A stretch of 64,000 bases of DNA from Gremmenia infestans (lineage: Eukaryota; Ascomycota; Leotiomycetes; Helotiales; Hamatocanthoscyphaceae): NCBI GenBank assembly GCA_032629725.1, contig JAFEVB010000029.1:62001-126000 (forward strand), in the 5' to 3' direction. The notes under the pieces are model-generated. The model saw nothing but the letters and a program-made list of their open reading frames with translations. It was not told the origin of the DNA and did not search any database. Positions within the stretch are counted from its first letter, which is position 1. Every line of letters starts with the position of its first letter. Shown here one piece after another: positions 57,001 to 64,000 of this stretch. Both the position numbers and the translations under genes were made by a program.

Positions 57001-57572
57001 TTGCCTTGACCCTGACACAGCCCAAAAACCGATTGTGCAACCACAGCTGCATCTCCAGGTGGAAAATTTCTCCAGCCGGCCAGAATTGACAGCGAATTAG
57101 CAACTTCTTTGAGACCAGCATGATAGCTGGGAACGTAGTCTCTATTTTGGAGCCTTGCACAAAGGTATTCTATGAGAGCATGCACTATTTTAATCAGCAT
57201 ATTGAAAAAGGTCATTCAACGGAACACTCACCATCCTGTCTCGATATGGGTTGTGTTTGCATAGTTTTTAACAAAGCAGGGAATAGTTCCAAAGCTACAG
57301 AGTTAGTCACTGGAGAAGCATCTGTCTAAGAGACGTTTACCTCGAGCAACAATGGTCAGGTCTTCTTCTGGCCCGAGAAATGGACCCATATCCGACATTA
57401 CTTTTGGGATCGTCAAAACGCCAAGATCAATACCTGTTGTGATCAGTAAAGAGTCTAAGATTCCGTCATCAGTCTTACTGCCAGCCATATCTCTGATTAT
57501 CTCCTGCTTTTCATGCGCTTGTCCTTCAGTAGACGTTGCAACCATCCAATCTTGAACCGATTTGTCCGCCAT
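54012..57572 (-). CDS. MET18: MMS19, cytosolic iron-sulfur assembly targeting factor
   Basis: Five exons (57572-57341, 57294-57232, 57184-56580, 56529-55021, 54974-54012) encode 1,123 residues. Introns are 45-51 bases with all phases consistent. The protein is helical throughout (HEAT-type repeats). The N-terminal MMS19 domain includes GPEEDLTIVARALELFPALL and CARLQNRDYVPSYHAGLKEV. The C-terminal HEAT block has RTSMLWFLQLLVNKFGALEE and ends in SRADKCKMAWFNLED. Mms19/Met18 is part of the late-acting CIA targeting complex that delivers Fe-S clusters to DNA polymerases, XPD helicase, primase and others, hence its links to repair and methionine metabolism. The family call rests on these blocks and total length. 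Confidence 0.92.
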
Positions 57573-58634
57573 GCTGGGCAGGTTTGACTAATTCCAAGGC
57601 AAAGCCCCACACGAGCACTGTGGGGCAAGTTTATTAGCAACATTGTTCTGTGAAGTTGATAACATGAAGCTAACAAGGCATTGTTAGGGAAGTCGGAGTG
57701 TGATTCTTAGATACGCAAGAAGATGATATTTTAGAGTTGAGTAAAGTGACGGGGATGAATGACAAGTGGCCAAGGAATTTAGTCAGGGTTTGGAAAGTGA
57801 AAATATATAGGAAGTGAAAGTGACCAATACAATCATCTGGTAGGGATGCCATTCATGCAAAGCAGGTAAGATGGTCTTCCATGGTGGAGAATGATGATAG
57901 TAGAGCACTCATTTCTGGGCACGTGTAATGTTTGAGCCCGGGAGCGCAACTCAGACTTTTCGGTGATTTGGAATCCAGAATGGTCCATGGTATCATATCT
58001 ATTTGAAAGGAAGAGTCGCTGGGTCCAAGTGAAAAAGGGAATGGCAACTTACAAAGTAATAATGCTAGCTGGCTGCCGGTAAAAGTAAGTTCGTGAAGAC
58101 GTCTATGCTTGGCGCTAGAAAATATATGTTGCAAATAGACAATAGAAGCCAATAGCAAGGAGTGTACCAGGTAGATTAGAAGAATGTCCTGGGTGTTGTG
58201 CAAGGATCTATTTGAAAGCAGAAACAGAGATGAAGCGGAGATTGATAGGATTGATATCAGAAAATAATTCTGCCACTTCACCGCCCCCTTTCCCACGAGT
58301 GCGATGCCTCTTTAGTAAGTTTAGCCGAGTGTGGTGTGGTGCCCCTCGAAAATTTGCCCCTCGTCTTATCGTTATCGGTAAATTTTCTAAAACTACTTGC
58401 GCTTTGTTTTTCAGTCACCCAGCAGTATATACCTTGCTCTAAATACCCCGAAGCTGCTTTGGTGGCTGGCTGCACCCCAGGACTTCTGAGTGGAACTTTC
58501 CTCAGCTAGTGGTTCCAAAATTGAATCAAGGCGCGGGTGAAGTTCCCTGTCTGTCCTGCTACTCGTACTTATACGCAACCAATTCGATTCCAAAGCAGCC
58601 AACTCCTACGAACTTGGGCCACACGATTTCCACA
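57573..58634. other. 1.1-kb divergent region between MMS19 and MTD1
   Basis: Holds the promoters of both genes. A minus-strand ORF of 147 codons (58296-57853) begins with a hydrophobic, signal-anchor-like segment (WQNYFLISILSISASSLFLL) but has no recognisable family, and its second half looks random. It may be a small membrane-protein gene with an unrecognised intron; I do not call it. C/T-rich sequence precedes the MTD1 ATG. Confidence 0.45.
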
Positions 58635-59702
58635 ATGGCAACCAAAGAACCAGCACCTAATTGCAAGGTGTTTCTGGCTGGAACAATAGCTAAGGGACTA
58701 CTGGCAGAGGTTGCAGAAGGGCTCTCGAAACTTGATACCAAGCCCAAGCTCGTGGGGTTTTTAGCCAATGATGATCCAGCAGCTAGAATGTACGCTGACT
58801 GGTCGGCGAAGACATGCATAGAAAAGTAATGCATCAGTATTTCTCATCCATTTCCGTAAATAATAGGCTAATATGATCTTTTCAGTGGCTTTGATTTTGA
58901 CCTCCGAATCGTTGCCAAGGAGGAAATCGAAGAGCGCATCCTTGCAGCTAATACCGATTCTACTATTCACGGCATAATCGTCTACTACCCAATCTTTCCA
59001 CGACCATCTGGCCAAGACAGATATATCCAGCAAATTGTTGCTTTAGAAAAGGATGTCGAGGGTCTTTCACATAGATACGTATTCAACATGTACCAAAACA
59101 TTCGATTTCTAGATCCCCCCACAAACTCGCTCAAGTCAATCTTGCCCTGCACGCCCCTCGCAGTGGTCAAAGTTCTCGAATACTTGCAGATCTACAACTC
59201 CATACTTCCCTACGGAAACCGCCTCTTCGGAAAAACAATCACAGTCATCAACCGCAGCGAAGTGGTTGGCCGACCACTTGCCGCTCTTCTGGCGAACGAC
59301 GGTGCGAAGGTCTTCTCGGTCGACTTGGACGGCGTCCAAATCTTTACTCGGGGTCAGGGAATCAAGAAATCTCACCACGAGGTCCATGTTCAGGATGAGA
59401 GTTTCACAATCAAAGATTGCCTACCGATCAGCGATGTTGTTATTAGCGGGGTGCCGGGGGAAAAATACAAGGTGGACCTGAGCCTTGTTCGAGACGGAGC
59501 TGTGTGTGTGAATTTCAGCAGTGAGAAGAACTTTGATTCCCCTGCAGTGAAGGAGAAGGCTAGCATCTACATTCCGGCCATTGGAAAGGTCACGATCGCT
59601 GTTCTGCTGAGGAATCTACTACGTCTCGTGCAGAATCAAACCGCGGGGAAGAAAGTACTAGAAGGTGGACATGAGACACCCAACGGTTTGGTGAGTAATT
59701 AG
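58635..59702 (+). CDS. MTD1: Methylenetetrahydrofolate dehydrogenase (NAD+), MTD1
   Basis: Two exons (58635-58825 and 58886-59702) encode 335 residues, close to yeast Mtd1 (320). The N-terminal catalytic domain carries KLVGFLANDDPAARMYADWS and THE related GIIVYYPIFPRPSGQDRYIQ, followed by the Rossmann domain with KTITVINRSEVVGRPLAALL and KVFSVDLDG. That sequence belongs to the monofunctional, NAD-dependent cytosolic type, not the trifunctional C1-THF synthase. It oxidises 5,10-methylenetetrahydrofolate to methenyl-THF, supplying one-carbon units for purines. The splice junction (CIE-K/N-GFDFDLR) keeps frame. Divergent from MMS19. Confidence 0.95.
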
Positions 59703-60055
59703 CTTGGTTGGACTGTGGTGATTAGCTTCTTTTCAGGCTTAACCCAGCTGATGTCTGATGTAGTGACCAACAGCAAAATATACTGCAGGGTGACATGACA
59801 GCATTTGTGTTTTTGGTGTTCCGTCAAGTACGTACCCTATTAAATAAAAGCATTGAAGCATTTAGAATTGAGTAAATACCCTCTGAATGTATTTCAAACA
59901 AGCAATCATCAGCTGTGGCACAAGCAATGGTATAATCATCCAATTCCTATTCAATGGTTATATACATCGCCCCATCCGACCACAAACCTCCAGCATTTCT
60001 CAATTTAGTTCCCACCCTTCATCCCTCCTCATCAATATCTCAAGACATCGTCGAA
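59703..60055. other. Intergenic, convergent 3' regions
   Basis: Between MTD1 and the broken F-box gene. Nothing recognisable. Confidence 0.5.
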
Positions 60056-61096
60056 TTAGCTCCCATGAGCCTCATCAAATACCTTCTTAATCCCTCCCGG
60101 TGCAAACCAAACATCATAACTCAAAGTCTCCTCTCCATCCTCAAGGCCCCTCCTCTCAACCTTGCTTAGGAACGGACTTGTCCCCTCCGCAAAAGCCTCC
60201 CACGTGGTAAGAGACAGCCACGGCCCCCCCTCCATTTCTACGATCCCAACCTGCGAATCAGTATTACACTCTCGACATCCCTGGACAGCGGAACAAATCG
60301 AGCACGGCGCCTCCTTCTTCACTGCGTGGCTGAGACGGCACCTGAGACGCTTCCTGAGCTTCGCTGCCCGGACGCGGAGAAGGACTGCGCAATGCGTGGC
60401 GCTACAGAGCTTGATATTTCTAGAGAGTGCTGGCGGCTCCGAACCAAGCTTCCTAAGCGCTCTGGGTAGAGATAATAGGTGTTGAGTTCGAAGGTAGAAG
60501 ATACCGTCGACAATGTAGCCGGTGAGTTTTCTCGTATAGACTGAATTCCCGTCAAAGGATTTGAATGCCCAGGTGCTCAGAAAACCGTCGATGAAAACCT
60601 GGACATCGGCACTTTAAGACAATGGCGTTGTCGCCCACCGTTCGAGCGAGGTTTGTATGAATAGGAAAGGCAGGCCGTAAGCTAATGCAGCACCACGGTT
60701 TGAGAGCTCGGATCGGTCGCCATTAGAAGACCAGACGACGTATTTCTCGGGCTTGTGCAGGGTCTGGCAATAGTGACAGATTGCCATGGCAGCTGGAGCG
60801 TCCCGACATAAATCTATATGAAGCAATTTGATAAGCTTCAATCGTTCTTTTTGATATTTAGACGGCCGAAATTGCAGATTCGATCCTTGGAAATTCAGGC
60901 TTTTCCAGGCGAAGACTTCTGGAGCTGGGAAATTGAGTCTTGCTAAAACCTTGTCGCCGAATTTCGACTTCGTGGTTTTTGAACATAGTGCTAGCGAAGC
61001 TTCCGATGAATAGGATAAACGCTCTCCAATGAGTTCAAGAAGTTCGTTTGGAAGGGTTTCTAGCCGGCTCAATCCGATTGGATATGGAGTTTCCAT
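60056..61096 (-). pseudogene. F-box protein gene with an in-frame TAA
   Basis: One frame runs 347 codons from an ATG at 61096 to a final stop, but codon 161 (60614-60616) is TAA. Upstream is the F-box: LETLPNELLELIGERLSYSS, then LALCSKTTKSKFGDKVLARL, near residues 8-50. A cysteine pair follows (CHYCQTLHKPEKYV). Beyond the stop, the same frame stays protein-like: VFIDGFLSTWAFKSFDGNSV, then LRTQHLLSLPRALRKLGSEP, CSICSAVQGCRECNT and ME-GGPWLSLTTWEAF, matching the second half of this fungal F-box family. No GT...AG pair around the TAA restores the frame. Either a recently inactivated gene, a sequence error, or translation to a 160-residue truncated protein. Further exons upstream (MAPMSLITNW at 61262) are possible. 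Confidence 0.65.
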
Positions 61097-61985
61097 CCTC
61101 TTCGATGCTAGAATTGAGGATGTCTGAGGGATTTCGTCCAAATCTAGGCGCTATATATACCTCCTGGCTATTTTGAGGAAGTATTGGAGGTAAAGGTAGA
61201 GTTGATGGCGAGCTAATTTCAATGTTCGCCAGCCAATTGGTGATGAGACTCATAGGGGCCATCTTTGACTTTGAAAATGTGTGTGGTGTGTTGAATCACT
61301 TGTTGTTTGTGTTTGCTGTTTGATCGATTTCTGATATTTGATGTTTGATGCTTGATGTTTTGATATCTAACGTCTAATGCTCGATGAAAGCTGAGCAAAG
61401 ATGTGAGAGATTCCAATAATTTGAAAACGGGATTAAGTTTTTCCTTCTCCCTCAAAAGGATTGGGAGAATAAATGAAGGTTTTCCTGGTGCGAGGCTGTT
61501 AGTGTACCAAAGTTCGTGAAATAGGGGTCACTACTGTAAGCGAAGCGCGGCTTCAGCTTCAACACTTCACCATTACACGCCTTAGCCAGCATGGTATTAG
61601 TTTTGAATCATGAAACTAAGATTAGAAGCTCTTCAAATTTAATTGTATCTCGCTGGATTGAGTGGCGATAGATGTAGTGCGCGAAAGTCCCAAGTGTGGA
61701 GATAGAAAATCAATGGGAACCCTAAGCGGGATAGGGCAACGAACGTCTACCCCACCTAGGCAATTTTCAATAGAAAATGGTAATAAAAGGAGTCAAGATG
61801 ATATCTTACATCGAGAATATTCGCTTCCATGAGAATAGTAGAAGAGATGACATGGAAAGAAGAGTGAATTTTGATTGATTCATTACCCTAGAACGCCGCT
61901 GAAATCATTGACCGTCGCTTTCGAGAGAACAAACATGAAGTCTGGAAAAATATATACATCATCTCATAAAAACCCCAAAGACCCC
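61097..61985. other. Intergenic
   Basis: Upstream DNA of the F-box gene and the 3' region of the prenylcysteine oxidase-like gene. A TGATGTTTGATGCTTGATGTT imperfect repeat lies near 61339-61359. No gene is called. Confidence 0.45.
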
Positions 61986-63762
61986 TTACGACTTAAGCAA
62001 TCCCTCGATATCAACACCCACCAACGCTCCAACCTTCTCTCCCACAACCCAAGCCCCATCTACATCACTTCCCACCGCCTCCATGCCACCCGTCCACCAC
62101 AATCCCTCACCAACTTTAAACTTCCCAAAGCCATCGGTCCGGGGATACAACATGGGGTAGGCGTTCTCAACCTTCTGCGTATAAACTTCTTCTACTCCCT
62201 CAGCCCATAGTGTCGCAAGCGTTTTGAGGGGTAGGGGTTTGGAGGAGAAGATTCGGTAGAGAGAGGAGTTGTGGATGGAAGAGGGTGGAGCTGGAGTGTA
62301 GATATCTCGGAGGTGGGTGATTTCGTGTATGCTGTGCATATCTTGTGGGAGGGTGGATGATTGAATAGGGAGGATTTGAGAGGGTAAAGAGGTAGAGTCG
62401 CCAAATCTGGAAGAGTCGAGCTTCGACGTTGAAGAGACGAGAGTAATCCAAAGGGAGCGGTAAATGATCTGATCCTGCGCCTCTGATTCATTTGCGGATA
62501 GACTAGAGCTCGTGTTCCAAGGTGCTGCGAGGATGACTTTGTCAAAGATCTCGTAGCCCATATCGTTTTGGCCCGTGCCGTTGAGCTCGATAACCCAAGC
62601 TTCTTTGTTCTCTTGTATAGACTCCTTTCTCAGACTGGTGATTTTGGTATCGAGTCTGACTTTGGCTTTACTTTCGCCGAGGAACTTCTCCAAGACGTCC
62701 ACGAGCCTACCACCTTGTCCTTCAACACAAAGCCCCTCGTCTTCCCTCTCCAGGGCCATCGATAGCGCTAGATCGCTCATCTCTTCCACCTCACAACCAC
62801 TCTGCATTCTAACCTGCGCTCGCAAGATATCCTGCACATAATCGCCTGCAACACCATTCTTCTCCAACCTCTGGTTTGCACCTAAACTTGCTGCTCCACC
62901 CACGCTCCTTCCAGCGATCCAGTCACCTAGCCCCTCAAATTCATCGCCCTTTTCCAAGAACGATTTCCATCTCTTCATAGTCCCCGTGGGCAAGTCCCCA
63001 GCCCTCCAAAAGCTCGCTCCATACTTCCAAACTAGCTTCGCCCACAACTCCCACCCAATCTCCTCCCTCGGTCTCTTCATCTCAGCAACCATACTCCGCC
63101 CATCCCAAAACCCAACACCATCCTTCTTCCCAGTCACCAGTTTCGCCCCATTCATCCCAAACTTCACACTGAGACCCGAGCTCGCTCGCTTCGCAAAAAG
63201 CCGATCATGTCCTAAACAACCACCCGCGACATCCTCCGCATGCACACTTATCCCGAATTGCGGATTTGGAGAAAGTACCATTCGCCCACCTATCTTGTCT
63301 GACTGTTCAAAAACCGTGATATTAACTCTGACATCCTTCCTGCCGTCAAAGTGTTTCGCAAGTGTGTATGCAGTGCTGACACCAGCCGGCCTACAAGTTC
63401 CAGAATTAGCATTCATTACATTTCATTGCCCGATCCCTTCTGAACAAAGAACGAGATAGTACATACCCAGCCCCTATAATAGCCACACTCACCTCCCGCA
63501 CCGTCGGCGCAGGAGCCGTGGGCGGAGAAGCGAACCATGCATTCCAGCCCGCGACAAGCAGTAATAAAAGACCGAGCGAGCATGTGAGAATCAACATATC
63601 GCATATAAAAGCCATCATTATATCACACCATGTGAGCTGCCGCTTGGGGCTGGCTTGAAATGCTTCAACATCCTCGACAGCATCCCGTTGGATGAGGGGT
63701 GATCGTTCTGTATAGGCAGGTGGTGGGGGAGAGCTGCTTCCGGAAGTGTGATTTTTGGACAT
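61986..63762 (-). CDS. Membrane-anchored prenylcysteine oxidase-like flavoprotein
   Basis: Two exons (63762-63467 and 63390-61986) encode 566 residues. The FAD-binding Rossmann motif is rebuilt across the splice: exon 1 ends VSVAIIGAG and exon 2 continues PAGVSTAYTLAKHF, near residues 92-114. VFEQSDKIGGRMVLS, the second FAD element, follows. Preceding it is one hydrophobic helix (DMLILTCSLGLLLLLVAGWN, about residues 50-70) after a Pro/Ser-rich cytosolic N-terminus. The C-terminal half matches the prenylcysteine lyase domain (EGLWWTGGMEAVGSDVDGAW). Prenylcysteine oxidases cleave the thioether of farnesyl- or geranylgeranyl-cysteine left after turnover of prenylated proteins, giving cysteine, an aldehyde and H2O2. 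The helix would place this one in a secretory or vacuolar compartment. Confidence 0.88.
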
Positions 63763-64000
63763 TTTGTAAAGTGAAGATCGTAGAGGAAGAGGAAAGAATA
63801 TTGAAATAGGTTGGAGAAGTGAAGTTGGAATAAGAGGAGAGATAGGTGCGAGCGAGGCTGTGGATGAGGGATTGCAGATGAGGTCTAGCGAGGTGGTTGG
63901 TTAGGCGTTTTTTGTGCAACGAAGCCTACCTATAAGAAAATGCGAATGCATGAAGCGCAGGCCTGTTTAATGACCACAAGGTTGAATGGCAGGATGTTAG
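63763..64000. other. Upstream region of the prenylcysteine oxidase-like gene
   Basis: Promoter-side DNA to the window edge, C/T-rich on the minus strand. No further gene is seen. Confidence 0.5.

Noticed and set aside
57853..58296. 147-codon minus-strand ORF with hydrophobic start
   Set aside because: Lies in a divergent promoter; second half is not protein-like and no homology is recognised.
61097..61262. Extra 5' exon of the F-box gene (MAPMSLITNW...)
   Set aside because: A phase-0 join to the F-box frame is possible (GAG|GTATAT to CGAAG|AGG) but the acceptor and branch point are weak.
1..64000. Transposon, tRNA or biosynthetic gene cluster
   Set aside because: No transposase or reverse-transcriptase motifs, terminal repeats, tRNA cloverleaf sequence, PKS/NRPS or P450 genes were seen on either strand.

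Overview
The window looks like nuclear DNA of a filamentous ascomycete (Pezizomycotina). Genes are broken by short introns of about 45-240 bases with GT(A/G)AG(T) donors, CTAAC/CTGAC-type branch points and AG acceptors. Intergenic stretches are 0.2-2 kb, there are no operons, and the recognisable proteins (SEY1, symplekin/PTA1, DEP1, NOP12, HPM1, RPF2, EMC3, SPC2, MMS19, MTD1) are standard fungal housekeeping genes. Protein texture and intron style suggest a leotiomycete (Helotiales-like), but this is inference. Exon-intron models were built by hand, using reading-frame continuity across each splice and agreement with family sequence as the test. No RNA evidence was available.

Layout. 1-9.3 kb: the end of an unidentified gene, then on the minus strand a 519-aa protein with a degenerate J-domain-like tail, a small cysteine-rich protein, and a 1,207-aa single-pass membrane protein. 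11.5-16.3 kb: plus-strand cell-wall genes, a GT34 alpha-1,6-mannosyltransferase and a secreted GH16 beta-glucanase, separated by gene-poor sequence with simple repeats. 17-23 kb: the ER-fusion GTPase SEY1 and a choline/GABA-type permease. 24-30 kb: a doubtful ORF, an unrecognised six-exon gene, and a coiled-coil SHE3-like protein.

31-48 kb is a dense housekeeping block: symplekin (mRNA 3'-end processing), COA3 (cytochrome oxidase assembly), DEP1 (Rpd3L histone deacetylase complex), NOP12, HPM1 and RPF2 (all linked to the 60S ribosomal subunit), a nucleolar-type basic protein, mitochondrial succinyl-CoA ligase beta, a 2EXR/F-box-like protein, and peroxisomal PXMP4. 48.9-51.2 kb holds two tail-to-tail BTB paralogues, one carrying an in-frame stop. 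51.7-53.7 kb is a divergent pair of ER membrane-biogenesis genes, EMC3 and SPC2. 54-59.7 kb holds MMS19 and the NAD-dependent folate enzyme MTD1. The window ends with an F-box gene carrying an in-frame TAA and a membrane-anchored prenylcysteine oxidase-like flavoprotein.

No tRNA, rRNA, CRISPR array, transposon or secondary-metabolite cluster was seen. The most unusual items are the two interrupted genes (BTB and F-box), the BTB copy's likely GC-AG intron, initiator micro-exons of 8 and 14 nt, and two family-less multi-exon genes. I found no convincing new multi-gene system.
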